Source: Tropicimonas sp. IMCC34043
GTDB taxonomy: Bacteria > Pseudomonadota > Alphaproteobacteria > Rhodobacterales > Rhodobacteraceae
DNA length: 64,000 nucleotides
Direction: 5' to 3'
NCBI RefSeq assembly: GCF_003390845.1
Contig: NZ_QMEK01000003.1
Span: forward strand, 310,001 to 374,000
The stretch's first letter is position 1. The number at the start of each line of letters is the position of its first letter. Below, piece after piece: positions 24,980 to 34,678 of this stretch. Below the pieces are notes generated by a model that ran no database searches, was not told where the DNA came from, and worked only from the letters and a program-made list of their open reading frames with translations. Made by a program: the position numbers and the translations under genes.

Positions 24980-26248
24980 ATGCGCACCATGAGCCTCTCC
25001 GACTCCGCCAACTTGCCGCGCTGGCGGCGGCCCGAGACCCTGCTGTTCGTCACAGCCGCGGCGATGCCGATCGCGTTTGCGACCTGGACCGCACTTCTGA
25101 ACAACTTTGTCATCGAAGTTGCCGATTTCAACGGTTCGGACATCGGCTGGCTGCACACGGTACGCGAGATCCCGGGCTTCCTCGCAATCGGCGTGATCCT
25201 GGTGATCCGGCTGATGCGCGAACAGGTCTTGCTGCTCCTGGCGCTCATGCTGCTCGGGCTTGCAACCGCGGTGACGGCCTGGTTCCCCTCGCTCGGCGGG
25301 ATCCTGACCATTACCATGCTCAGCTCGATCGGATTCCACTATTACGAGACGATCAACCAGTCGCTGCAACTGCAATGGATCGACCGCGCCCGCGCGCCGA
25401 AGATGCTTGGCTGGCTGCTGGCGGCGGGATCGGCGGCGACGCTGGTCGCCTATGGGCTGATCGTGCTGACCTGGAAGACGTTCGATCTGGATTTCAACAC
25501 GGTCTACATGACCGCGGGCCTGACCACGGCGATCGTCGCGGCTGCGGCCTTTGTGCTCTTCCCGCAGTTCGAATCGCCGACCCCGCAGACCAAGAAGATG
25601 GTCCTGCGGCGGCGCTATTGGCTCTATTACGCGCTGCAGTTCATGGCGGGCGCCCGGCGGCAGATATTCGTCGTCTTCGCCGGTTTCATGATGGTCGAGC
25701 GCTTCGGCTTTGCGGTTGAAGACGTTGCCGCGCTGTTCATGATCACGCTCGTCACAAATGTCGTTGTCGCCCCGCTGATCGGCCATGCGGTCGCGCGGTT
25801 CGGCGAGCGGCGGGCGCTGATGTTCGAATATTCGGGGCTCGTGCTGATCTTTCTGGCCTATGGCGGCGTCTACAGCTTCGGCTGGGGCGTGATGATGGCC
25901 GCCGGGCTCTATGTCATCGACAACATCTTCTTCGGTCTCGCGCTGGCGCTGAAGACCTATTTCCAGAAGATCGCCGACCCGGCCGACATCGCGCCGACGG
26001 CGGCCGTGGCCTTCACGATCAATCACATTGCTGCGGTGTTCCTGCCGGCGGCCCTCGGCTATCTGTGGCTCGTCGCGCCGTCGGGGGTGTTCGTTCTGGC
26101 CGCCGTCATGGCCAGCGGATCGCTGGGGCTTTCGCTGTTGATCCCGCGCCATCCGCGGCCGGGCAACGAGACGGTGCTGGCCCGCCTGCGTCCGGTCGTG
26201 AGCCAAGGGTCCGAACCGTCGGCCGTCGAACCGGCCCTTGCAGAGTAG
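24980..26248 (+). CDS. MFS transporter
   Basis: 422-residue multi-spanning membrane protein of the major facilitator type; early helices carry LLNNFVIEVADFNGSDIGWLHTVREIPGF, and the cytoplasmic loop motif is RFGERRALMFEYSG. No specific substrate family recognised. It is a single-gene unit, with a start at MRTMSL (24980, or 24989 for MSL) lacking an obvious ribosome site. Confidence 0.88.
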   Translation: MRTMSLSDSANLPRWRRPETLLFVTAAAMPIAFATWTALLNNFVIEVADFNGSDIGWLHTVREIPGFLAIGVILVIRLMREQVLLLLALMLLGLATAVTAWFPSLGGILTITMLSSIGFHYYETINQSLQLQWIDRARAPKMLGWLLAAGSAATLVAYGLIVLTWKTFDLDFNTVYMTAGLTTAIVAAAAFVLFPQFESPTPQTKKMVLRRRYWLYYALQFMAGARRQIFVVFAGFMMVERFGFAVEDVAALFMITLVTNVVVAPLIGHAVARFGERRALMFEYSGLVLIFLAYGGVYSFGWGVMMAAGLYVIDNIFFGLALALKTYFQKIADPADIAPTAAVAFTINHIAAVFLPAALGYLWLVAPSGVFVLAAVMASGSLGLSLLIPRHPRPGNETVLARLRPVVSQGSEPSAVEPALAE

Positions 26249-26301
26249 CGTTAACAGCCGCAGGCGCCCATATAGATGGCAGGAAACGATAGGAGACACC
26301 G

Positions 26302-26955
<654 letters not shown>

Positions 26956-26980
26956 ACCGGCAGGGCAGGGGTACGGCGCA

Positions 26981-27541
26981 TTGGCTGGTCATCGGATCCA
27001 CATCTTCGGGGCCAGCGGCACCGGCACGACCACGGTGGGTCGGGCGCTGGCCAATGCGCTGGCCACGCAGCATTTCGAGACCGACGATTTCTACTGGATG
27101 CCGACCGATCCGCCGTTCCGGGTGAAACGTCCGATCCCCGAACGCCGCGCCCTGATGGAGACGGTGTTCCTGCCGCGGCGCGACTGGGTGTTGTCGGGAT
27201 CGATCCACAGCTGGAGCGAGGGCATCGCGCAGCGGTTCACCCTTGCCGTCTATCTGGAGCTTGATACCGATACCCGGCTGTCGCGGCTGCGCCGGCGCGA
27301 GCGGTGGCGTCTGGCGCTCGCCGACGGCGGCGCCGACGGCGAGCAGGAAGAGGTCGACGCCTTTCTGGAATGGGCGGCGGGCTTCGAGGACGGGTTGTTG
27401 CCCGGGCGCAGCCGCACCGGGCTCGACAGTTGGGCGGACGAGCTTGACTGTCCGCTGATCCGCCTCGGTTCGCAGGGGCCGGTCGATGCAATGGTGGCGC
27501 AGATCATGGCGGCCCTTGACCACGAGAAACGGCTGGACTAG
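26981..27541 (+). CDS. P-loop kinase-like AAA protein
   Basis: 186 residues with Walker A GASGTGTTTVG directly after the N-terminus (IHIFGASG), then ETDDFYWMPTDPPF, RREWVLSG-like RRDWVLSGSI and a C-terminal helix. The pattern resembles adenylate/shikimate-kinase-like small-molecule kinases annotated only as AAA ATPases. There is no ATG upstream of the P-loop; a TTG at 26981 preceded by GGCAGGGCAGGGG is the best start. It lies 25 bp after msrA. Confidence 0.75.
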   Translation: MAGHRIHIFGASGTGTTTVGRALANALATQHFETDDFYWMPTDPPFRVKRPIPERRALMETVFLPRRDWVLSGSIHSWSEGIAQRFTLAVYLELDTDTRLSRLRRRERWRLALADGGADGEQEEVDAFLEWAAGFEDGLLPGRSRTGLDSWADELDCPLIRLGSQGPVDAMVAQIMAALDHEKRLD

Positions 27542-27601
27542 CGCGGGCACCAGCCGCGACCCGGACCCCCGTCGGGAGCGCCCGACCACAGGAGCCGCCC
27601 G

Positions 27602-28471
27602 ATGCCGATCTTTACTGCACTGACCACGCTTCCCGGCAAGGACCGGGCCGAGGCCCTGGGCGAGGCGATGGAGGATCTGATCCCCGAGCCGACCGGCATC
27701 GGCATTCTCGAGATCGAGGACGGATCGGGCCTGTGGGAGGTCGGCGGCTATTTCACCGAGGCCCCCGACGATATTGCGCTGGCCCTGCTGGCGGCAGCCT
27801 ATGGCGCGAAGGCCTTCGCCATCTCGGAAGTGCCCGAGGTCGACTGGGTCGCCAAGGTCCGGCGCGAACTTGCGCCGGTGCAGGCCGGCCGGTTCTGGCT
27901 CTACGGCAGCCACGACGCCGCCAGCGTCCCCGACGGGGTCGAACCGCTGCTGATCGAGGCGGCGATGGCCTTTGGCACCGGTCATCACGGCACCACATTG
28001 GGATGTCTGCGCGCCCTCGACCGGCTGATCGAGGCGGGCGAACGGCCGTTGCCGGTGGCCGATATCGGCTGTGGCACCGCGGTGTTGGCGATGGCTGCGG
28101 CACGGGTCTGGCCCGGGGTGATGATCGCATCAGACATCGATCCGGTGGCAATCGAGGTGGCCGAGGCCAATGCCGTGGCGAACGGGCTGGAAGGCCGGTT
28201 GCGCTGTGTGGTGGCAGCGGGACTCGAGCATGACGAGATCGCGGCTGCCGGCCCCTTTGGCCTGATCTTCGCCAATATCCTCAAGGGTCCGCTGGTGACC
28301 CTCGCCCCCGATATCGCGGGTGCGCTGCAGCCCGGCGGCTTTGCCATTCTCAGCGGGTTGCTGACCGAACAGGCCGCCGACGTGCTGGCGGCCTATGACG
28401 CGGTGGGCCTGTCGCTGCACGACCGCGAGGACATCGGCGAATGGGCGACGCTGTGCCTGCGCCGGGCGTGA
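27602..28471 (+). CDS. prmA: Ribosomal protein L11 methyltransferase
   Basis: 289-residue SAM-dependent methyltransferase that trimethylates ribosomal protein L11. It shows the PrmA-specific AMAFGTGHHGTTLGCLRAL segment, SAM motif VADIGCGTAVLAMAAARV, acidic SDIDPVAIEVAEAN, and the NILKGPLVTLAP catalytic region. It converges with the SLC13 gene with only 4 bp between stops. Confidence 0.94.
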   Translation: MPIFTALTTLPGKDRAEALGEAMEDLIPEPTGIGILEIEDGSGLWEVGGYFTEAPDDIALALLAAAYGAKAFAISEVPEVDWVAKVRRELAPVQAGRFWLYGSHDAASVPDGVEPLLIEAAMAFGTGHHGTTLGCLRALDRLIEAGERPLPVADIGCGTAVLAMAAARVWPGVMIASDIDPVAIEVAEANAVANGLEGRLRCVVAAGLEHDEIAAAGPFGLIFANILKGPLVTLAPDIAGALQPGGFAILSGLLTEQAADVLAAYDAVGLSLHDREDIGEWATLCLRRA

Positions 28472-28475
28472 CGGC

Positions 28476-29885
28476 TCAGATCCAGCCCAGCAGCCGCCAC
28501 CACAGATAGTTGATCGGCACCAGCACGATCAGCGAGATTGCCGCCAGTGGCAGGGTAATGCGCAACAGGGTCCCCAGACGCTCGCCCGAAAGCTGCATGG
28601 CAACGACGAGCGGTCCGACCTGATAGGGGAACAGCACGGTCGAGAACCCGATGACCTGGGTCATCAGCACCGCGGGCACGCTGAATCCGGTCACATTGGC
28701 CAGATCCGGCGCCATCGGCGTCAGAACGGCCGGGACCCCGGGCACGGTCGCGATCAGCCCGGTCAGCGTCGACATGACGACCAGCGAGGCGAAGTTCACC
28801 GCGTCGCGTCCCGCTTCCAGCGGCAGGACGTCCTGCAGCAACTGCCCGATCATGGCACCCAGCCCCGAGGCATTGACGATGGCGCCAAGTGCCAGCGCGC
28901 CGGCGACAAACAGCAGCGTGCCGAAATCGACGGAGGCCTTGAACGCCGGCGGCGTCACCACGCCGATCCCCGGCATCAGCAGGATCGCCGAGGCGGCAAG
29001 CCCGATCCAGGCCGGGTTGATGCCGTGCCAGCCGTCGGTCATCCACAGGGCGAGCGTGACCAGCAGGATCGCCATCACCCGGATCTGCACGCCGCGGTTG
29101 AAACCGGCGCCGGGCGTGCCGTCGTGATCCTTGTGCGAGGCGATCTCTGCGGCCTCGACCGTGGCCGGGAACAGCCGCAGCACCAGCAGCACCGTTGCCA
29201 GCGACTTCAGGACGCCAAGCACCGGATAATGCAGCAGCAGATAGTCGGCATAGGTGAAATGCACGCCAAGGATGGTTTCGGCGCTGCCGGACAGGATCAC
29301 GTTGGGGATGTTCGAGGGCAGGATCGCGAAGCTTGGCATGTTGCAGCCGACGGCAAGCACGGCGGCAACGCCGATCCTGCCGTTCGATCCTGTGCCAAAG
29401 CCGCAGCGCTCGGCCAGCGCCATACCGATCGGCACCATCACCACCGCGCGGCCAAGCGATGAGGGCATGAGAAACCCCAGCGCCATGCAGGTCAGCATCA
29501 GCCCGCCGATCAGCCGCGGATAGCTGCCGGTCAGCATGGGACCGACCAGCGATGCCAGCCGCTCGCCCAGACCCGAGACCGAGATCGCGCTGCCGATGAC
29601 AAAGCCCGAGATGATCAGCCAGATCGCCGCCGAGGCGAAGCCCGAGAACACCAGCTCTGGCGGCGCAAGCCCGGCAATGATCGTCACCGCAAAGAAGATC
29701 AGGCTGGCCAGATAGCCCGGCACCAGCCCGGTGCCCCAAAGCGACAGCGTCACCAGCACGATCCCGAGGGTTTGCGCCTGATGCGGGCTCAACGCCGCAG
29801 GCGGCAGGATCGACAGCCACAGTGCCACCAGCACGAGGCCCGCGACGAACAGTTGCTTCCCTTCAATTCCGGCTTTCGAGGGCAT
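28476..29885 (-). CDS. SLC13/DASS family anion permease
   Basis: 469-residue polytopic membrane protein beginning MPSKAGIEGKQLFVAGL. The Ser-Asn-Thr-type substrate signatures of the family appear near LPSNIPNVILSGSAE (first half) and TVPGVPAVLTPMAPDL (second half). Members carry di/tricarboxylates, sulfate or other anions with sodium. It is divergent from the AraC-family gene at 29954 (68-bp gap), which is the probable regulator. Confidence 0.88.
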   Translation of the reverse strand: MPSKAGIEGKQLFVAGLVLVALWLSILPPAALSPHQAQTLGIVLVTLSLWGTGLVPGYLASLIFFAVTIIAGLAPPELVFSGFASAAIWLIISGFVIGSAISVSGLGERLASLVGPMLTGSYPRLIGGLMLTCMALGFLMPSSLGRAVVMVPIGMALAERCGFGTGSNGRIGVAAVLAVGCNMPSFAILPSNIPNVILSGSAETILGVHFTYADYLLLHYPVLGVLKSLATVLLVLRLFPATVEAAEIASHKDHDGTPGAGFNRGVQIRVMAILLVTLALWMTDGWHGINPAWIGLAASAILLMPGIGVVTPPAFKASVDFGTLLFVAGALALGAIVNASGLGAMIGQLLQDVLPLEAGRDAVNFASLVVMSTLTGLIATVPGVPAVLTPMAPDLANVTGFSVPAVLMTQVIGFSTVLFPYQVGPLVVAMQLSGERLGTLLRITLPLAAISLIVLVPINYLWWRLLGWI

Positions 29886-29953
29886 CGAACCTCCGCTCGT
29901 TCAACAGACGCGCGACCCTAGCCCGACGTCGTGAATTGCGTTAGAGCGAAATA

Positions 29954-30808
29954 ATGACAAAGGATGTCGCCGACACGCCAAACTATGTTCCCAGCGGCAA
30001 GGGGTTTGTCGACGATCCCGCGCGGCCGATCCTGGTCTATGCGCGGACGCGTGCCGCGGGGGCGACGATCCCGCCGCACCGGCACCCGCGCAGTCAGCTG
30101 CTGTGGGCCTGGCAGGGCGTTCTGCGGGTGACGAGCGCGGGCTGCGTCTGGATCGTGCCGCCAAGCCACGCGGTCTGGATCCCCGGCGGAACACTGCACG
30201 ACGTCGTGACCGAAACCGACGTCGAGATCCGCAACCTCTATGTCGATCCCTCTTGCCCGATCCGGGCCGAACCTGAGGGGCAGTGTTCGGTGCTGCTGTT
30301 GACCCCCTTCATGCGCGAACTGATCCTGCGGCTTGGCGGTGCCGACATGCGGGCGCCGTTCGACGCGCCGCTGCGGCGTCTGTGCGCCGTCGCCCTCGAC
30401 GAGATCGAGGCGCTGGAAGAGGCGCCGCTGAACCTGCCGGGCGGGCAGGACCCGCGGCTTTTGCGGCTGACCCGGCATCTGCGCGGCCATCCCGAGGATC
30501 CACGGCACCTGAACCAGCTTGCCGCCATTGCGGGGGCAAGCCCGCGCACATTGGAACGGCTGTTCCGGCGCGAGACCGGCCTGACCTTTCGCCAATGGCG
30601 CAGCCGGCTGAAGCTGCTCGCTGCAATCGAATTGCTGAGCCGCGGGCAAAGCAGCACGGCCATCGCCTGGTCGCTCGGTTATCGCAGCCCCAGCGCCTTT
30701 GTCGCGGCGTTCCGCCAGCATTTCGGCCGTGCGCCGCAGGCGTTCCTGCACTCCTGGCAGCAGGGGGCCGCTGGCTCAGCCAGAATCGGCCTGCCTGCCG
30801 GCGAGTGA
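29954..30808 (+). CDS. AraC family transcriptional regulator (cupin type)
   Basis: 284 residues: N-terminal cupin-like ligand domain (IPPHRHPRSQLLWAWQG, PPSHAVWIPGGTLHDV) and C-terminal double helix-turn-helix (LNQLAAIAGASPRTLERLFRRETG; STAIAWSLGYRSPSAFVAAFRQHFG). It is divergent from the SLC13 permease gene and likely controls it. Its 3' end overlaps the convergent qhpE gene by 33 bp. Confidence 0.9.
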   Translation: MTKDVADTPNYVPSGKGFVDDPARPILVYARTRAAGATIPPHRHPRSQLLWAWQGVLRVTSAGCVWIVPPSHAVWIPGGTLHDVVTETDVEIRNLYVDPSCPIRAEPEGQCSVLLLTPFMRELILRLGGADMRAPFDAPLRRLCAVALDEIEALEEAPLNLPGGQDPRLLRLTRHLRGHPEDPRHLNQLAAIAGASPRTLERLFRRETGLTFRQWRSRLKLLAAIELLSRGQSSTAIAWSLGYRSPSAFVAAFRQHFGRAPQAFLHSWQQGAAGSARIGLPAGE

Positions 30809-31417
30809 ACCCTCCGGTGCCGGCTCACGGCGCCGTTCGCGGCCGTGAAACCGGGCTGTGGCGGCCAGACGGCTGGCGACAGTGGCGGGGTCTCCGCCGC
30901 GCTCCAGATCGGCGGCCAGAAGCCCGCTGAAATGCGCCGCGGCAATGCTGGCGCCCGCCATTGCGTCGGGTGCGGGCAGGGCCGGGCAGGCGCCGAACCA
31001 GCGTTGGGCGGGGTCGAGGGCGGTGTGATCCGGCGCCCCGCAGCGGGCATCGCCCTGCACCGCAAAGACGGATGGATGTGCGGCGGGCCAGATCGGCCGC
31101 AGTCCGCGCGCGGGGCGCGCCGCGACCACCAGCGCACCGGTGTCGAGCAGCGCCTCGAGCGCCGCATCGAGCGGCACCGCCGCCCGTGGCAGGCCGAGCG
31201 AGCAGTGGACGATCTGCGGTGCCGCGGCGCGGGCGACGGCAAGTGCGCGGATCAGCCGGTCGAGCGAGGTCGAAAGCCCGCCGTCGAAGACCGGAAAGCA
31301 CTGGATCTCGACCGCCGCCCCGGCGCGGCGGATGGCGCGGACCATGGCCGTTGCGTGCAACCGGGCCGGGGTTTCGGGGCCATCGAGCGGGCCGTCGATC
31401 AGCGCGAGGCGGATCAT
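30776..31417 (-). CDS. qhpE: Subtilisin-like serine protease for amine dehydrogenase gamma-subunit maturation
   Basis: 213 residues, short for an S8 protease and without signal peptide or propeptide. The triad positions can be placed as Asp8 (LALIDG), His21 (LHATAM) and Ser157 (AGASIAAAHFSG). The oxyanion-hole Asn (normally AAGN) is not evident; the segment reads VVAARPARG. In the known system QhpE removes the 28-residue leader of QhpC in the cytoplasm. Last gene of the qhp operon; its ATG overlaps the qhpF stop (ATGA). Confidence 0.88.
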   Translation of the reverse strand: MIRLALIDGPLDGPETPARLHATAMVRAIRRAGAAVEIQCFPVFDGGLSTSLDRLIRALAVARAAAPQIVHCSLGLPRAAVPLDAALEALLDTGALVVAARPARGLRPIWPAAHPSVFAVQGDARCGAPDHTALDPAQRWFGACPALPAPDAMAGASIAAAHFSGLLAADLERGGDPATVASRLAATARFHGRERRREPAPEGSLAGRQADSG

Positions 31418-33216
31418 GCCGGGCTCGGCGCCAGGATACGGTCAAAGGGGCCGTGGACGCCCGCATCGCCATGAGTGGTGATAATGCGGGTCCGGTCGGC
31501 CCAGCGGGCATGAAGGCGGGCCATGATGCGGGCGGCAGTCGCGGCATCGACCTCGCTTAGCGCCTCGTCAAGAACGATGACCCGGCCGGGCGCCACCAGT
31601 GCCCGCGCGAGGCAAAGCCGCTGTCGTTCGCCGCCCGAAACGGTCAGCCCGTCTTCGCCGATCACCGCCGACAGCCCGGCCGCGCGGAACCTTTCGTCAA
31701 GCTCGACCAGCGCCAGACGGTCGTGAAGGGTGGCGTCGGACGCCTCGGGGCAGGTCAGCCGCAGGTTCTCGGCCAGGCTCGCGCGCAGCACGAAGGGACG
31801 TTGCGGCACCAGCGTCACGGCGCGGCGCAGCTGGGCCGGGTCGATCTGGCGCAGGTCGATACCGTCGAGCAGGACCCGACCCGCATCCGGGTCGGCGTGA
31901 CGATGCAGCAGTGCCAGCAGGCTCGATTTGCCGATGCCGCTTGCCCCGGTCAGCAGGCAGGCCTCTCCCGGCGCGATTTCGGCGTTGACCGGGCGGAACA
32001 GGCCGCGCAGGGTGACGGCGTCGAAGCAGATCGCACCGCCTGTGCGGGGCAGCGGCCGCGGGCGGGACGGCGGCGTGATCGTATCGGCGGCCTGCAGCAG
32101 CCCGCCGATCCGGTCGAGCGCGGCGCGGGTCCGCGCCTGCGCGTGCCACAGCCCGATCAGCGATTGCGTCGGCCCGGTCAGGAACCCCAGATAGGCGAGG
32201 AAGGCGATCAGCGAGCCAAGCGGCCAGTCGCCGCGGATCACGGCCAGCCCGCCGGCCAGAAACACCGCCCCGCGCACCAGGGCCGACAGGACCTGCGGCA
32301 CGGCGCGGGTCGCCTCGCCCCACAGGTGGGCGGCGACGGTGCGGGCGTTCAGATCGCGTTGCGCGGCCTCGATCCTGTGGCTGACAGCGGCCTCGGCGCC
32401 GACGGCCTGAAGGCTGCCAAGCCCGGCAAAGATCTCGCCCAGTTGACCGGCGAACCGGCCACGCGCGGCGCGGCTGTCGCGGGCCAGCCGCTCGGTCCGC
32501 GGCCGGGCACGGGCGAAGAACAACAGCTCCAGTGGCGCAAGGCTCGCAGCCAGCAGCGCAAGTTTCCAGTTGAGCACGGCCAGCAGTATGGCACCGCCGC
32601 AAAGCCGCACCAGCGCACCGCTGCCGGTCAGCAGCGCGTTGAAGGCGAATTTCTGCACCTCGGCCGCATCGCCGTCGATCCGCGCCATCAACTCGCCGGT
32701 CTGATGCTGCGCCCGCCAGGACGGCGGGCGGGTCAGGACGGCGCCGATCAGGCTGCGGCGCAGATCGGCCAGCATGGTGACCGAGGCGCGCATGTGCAGC
32801 ACGCTGCTGAGCGCGCCGAGCCCGAGAGCGGCAAGGCCCACGGCGAACAGCGCAAGCGACCAGGCGACAAGGGCCGAGGCATCGCCCGCGACCAACCCGC
32901 GATCGATCACCAGCTTGGTGATCCAGGGCGGCAACAACCCGATCCCGGCACCGACCAGCCCTAGCAGGAACAGCAGCGCCAGACGCCTCTGTCGCGCCTG
33001 CAGCAGCGGCAGCAGCCAGGGGGCGGTACGGGAATCGAGCAGGCCTCCGGCGATCAGGCGCCAGGGGCGGGAAAGAGTGTCGGGGGAGGCGGCGCGCCGT
33101 TCGGGCGGTGTGTCCGGCGCATCAGCCCCGGATCGCGCCCGCCCACCCCCAGGCGGGCGCGATTGCGCGCCCACCCGGCCGGGCGCGATCCTGAGTACGA
33201 CGCTCGACGGTTCCAT
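31414..33216 (-). CDS. qhpF: ABC transporter for export of the amine dehydrogenase gamma subunit
   Basis: 600-residue half-transporter: an exporter-type transmembrane domain (about residues 75-370) followed by an ATPase with GASGIGKSSL, VSGGERQR and VIVLDEALSEVD. The start at 33216 (MEPSSVVLRIA) is 28 bp after qhpB. In Paracoccus-type systems this protein is proposed to move the cross-linked gamma subunit to the periplasm, fitting QhpC's lack of a normal signal peptide. The first 70 residues are Arg/Pro-rich and probably cytoplasmic. Confidence 0.88.
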   Translation of the reverse strand: MEPSSVVLRIAPGRVGAQSRPPGGGRARSGADAPDTPPERRAASPDTLSRPWRLIAGGLLDSRTAPWLLPLLQARQRRLALLFLLGLVGAGIGLLPPWITKLVIDRGLVAGDASALVAWSLALFAVGLAALGLGALSSVLHMRASVTMLADLRRSLIGAVLTRPPSWRAQHQTGELMARIDGDAAEVQKFAFNALLTGSGALVRLCGGAILLAVLNWKLALLAASLAPLELLFFARARPRTERLARDSRAARGRFAGQLGEIFAGLGSLQAVGAEAAVSHRIEAAQRDLNARTVAAHLWGEATRAVPQVLSALVRGAVFLAGGLAVIRGDWPLGSLIAFLAYLGFLTGPTQSLIGLWHAQARTRAALDRIGGLLQAADTITPPSRPRPLPRTGGAICFDAVTLRGLFRPVNAEIAPGEACLLTGASGIGKSSLLALLHRHADPDAGRVLLDGIDLRQIDPAQLRRAVTLVPQRPFVLRASLAENLRLTCPEASDATLHDRLALVELDERFRAAGLSAVIGEDGLTVSGGERQRLCLARALVAPGRVIVLDEALSEVDAATAARIMARLHARWADRTRIITTHGDAGVHGPFDRILAPSPA

Positions 33217-33244
33217 CACGTGGCCCTGTGCATCGAAATCGGCC

Positions 33245-34333
33245 CTACTCCGCCTTCGCGATCTGCAGTGTCGTGATCGCCATGTCGGCGCCGGTCGGGA
33301 TCTGCATCTCGCCGATCCGTTCCAGCGTCTCGGTGTCATAGACCCCGATATCCGCATTGGTGCCGCCGACATAGACTTCGGACCCGTCCGAGGAGATGTT
33401 GATCACGTAATAGGTGTGCGGCAGGTCCACCCGCTTGATCAACTCGCCGGTGTCGACGTCGTGCTTCGACAATTGGGTATAGACCCCGAACAGCTCGTTC
33501 GGCCGGACCGGGTTGCGCACGCCCGAGAACATGATGACCTCGAAACTGGCAAAGTCGCGCACGTCGGTTTCGCCGGTCTTCAGATCGACCGTCGAATAGC
33601 CCCAAACGAAATCCGCGATGTCCGACATGGTCTCGTCGGTGAACAGCGCCGCCGAATACATAAGAAGGAATTCGTCGTTCTGGGTGCCGATGGGCCAGAA
33701 GGCCAGAACGTCGGGCGGCGAATGGCGCGGCATGTCCCAATGCGCGTTGGGAATGGCGACTGTCGTCGTCCCGTCCGACGGATCGATGGCAAAGATGTCG
33801 TGTCCGGCGGCATAGACCAGTCCGGTGTCGCCCGCGGCCATCACCGTGACCCGCCGCGGTGCCTCGAAACTTGCCTTTGGCTGGGCATCGAGGCCCGCCT
33901 CCGCGTCGAAGACGACGAATTCGGGCGGCAGGGTCTCGTAGCGGTCGATCAGCTTGCGGACCTGATTGCGGATCGCATAGATCTCGGTCCCGTCGCGGCT
34001 GACCGCGAGCGAGGCCATGCTTTTGCGCGTCACGTCCTTGCTGCTGCCGACCGCGTGAAACACCTTTTCGCAGGTCGCAAGGTCGATGCCGATCACGTCC
34101 TCCCAAAGGTTCACCACCAGATAGGCGATGCTTGAATCGGGCGACATGACGATGACGCCCGGCATGACCTGGCCGCCGATCGGGCAGGACTGGATCAGGC
34201 TGCGTTCGGTGGCATCGAAGACGTAGAGCGTGTTGTCCTTCGCGGTGGTGACCAGCAGGTCCCTGGCCGCAAGCGGCATCGCGGAAAGGCCGAGCCCTGT
34301 GGCAAGCGCCAGGACGGAAATCAGTCGTTTCAT
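33245..34333 (-). CDS. qhpB: Quinohemoprotein amine dehydrogenase beta subunit
   Basis: 362-residue periplasmic protein with signal peptide MKRLISVLALATGLGLSAMPLAA. It has repeated beta-propeller blades (DNTLYVFDATERS, SSIAYLVVN, DGTEIYAIRN, GSEVYVGGTNADIGVYDTETLERIG). In the known heterotrimer the seven-bladed beta subunit cradles the CTQ-bearing gamma subunit and completes the active site. Starts 10 bp after qhpC. Confidence 0.92.
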   Translation of the reverse strand: MKRLISVLALATGLGLSAMPLAARDLLVTTAKDNTLYVFDATERSLIQSCPIGGQVMPGVIVMSPDSSIAYLVVNLWEDVIGIDLATCEKVFHAVGSSKDVTRKSMASLAVSRDGTEIYAIRNQVRKLIDRYETLPPEFVVFDAEAGLDAQPKASFEAPRRVTVMAAGDTGLVYAAGHDIFAIDPSDGTTTVAIPNAHWDMPRHSPPDVLAFWPIGTQNDEFLLMYSAALFTDETMSDIADFVWGYSTVDLKTGETDVRDFASFEVIMFSGVRNPVRPNELFGVYTQLSKHDVDTGELIKRVDLPHTYYVINISSDGSEVYVGGTNADIGVYDTETLERIGEMQIPTGADMAITTLQIAKAE

Positions 34334-34343
34334 CGCTGTCTCC

Positions 34344-34673
34344 TCAGGTTTCGCTGTCGCCGGGGAACACCGACCCGAGCGCGCGCCAGTCGGTTGCGGC
34401 CGAGCCGACGCCCTGGTTCCACTCGGGATAGCTCGACATCGTGTCGGGCACCTGGGCGGGCCACCAGCAGGGGTCCGAGCAGCCATAGAGGTCGGCCTCC
34501 ATCGGCTGGCAAAGGGCTGCGACGCCGCCGAAGGGGTCGACCTCCCATCCCGGATCGAAGGTGGTGGTGCAGCCCGCGGGCACCGTCTGCATGGCGCGCA
34601 CCTCGTCCATTCCGGTGTCCTCGCCGGAGAGGGCCCGGGTCACCCGGGCGGCCTTCTGGTTGAGCGGTTTCAT
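34344..34673 (-). CDS. qhpC: Quinohemoprotein amine dehydrogenase gamma subunit (CTQ-bearing)
   Basis: 109 residues: a 28-residue leader (ending VRAM) and an 81-residue mature chain. With mature numbering the sequence has Cys7/Glu16, Cys27/Asp33 and Cys41/Asp49, the three thioether pairs of the known enzyme, and Cys37/Trp43, the pair that becomes cysteine tryptophylquinone. The segment GCSDPCWWP holds Cys37, Cys41 and Trp43. The leader is not a Sec signal. It sits between the radical SAM gene and the beta-subunit gene. Confidence 0.96.
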   Translation of the reverse strand: MKPLNQKAARVTRALSGEDTGMDEVRAMQTVPAGCTTTFDPGWEVDPFGGVAALCQPMEADLYGCSDPCWWPAQVPDTMSSYPEWNQGVGSAATDWRALGSVFPGDSET

Positions 34674-34678
34674 GGTCG

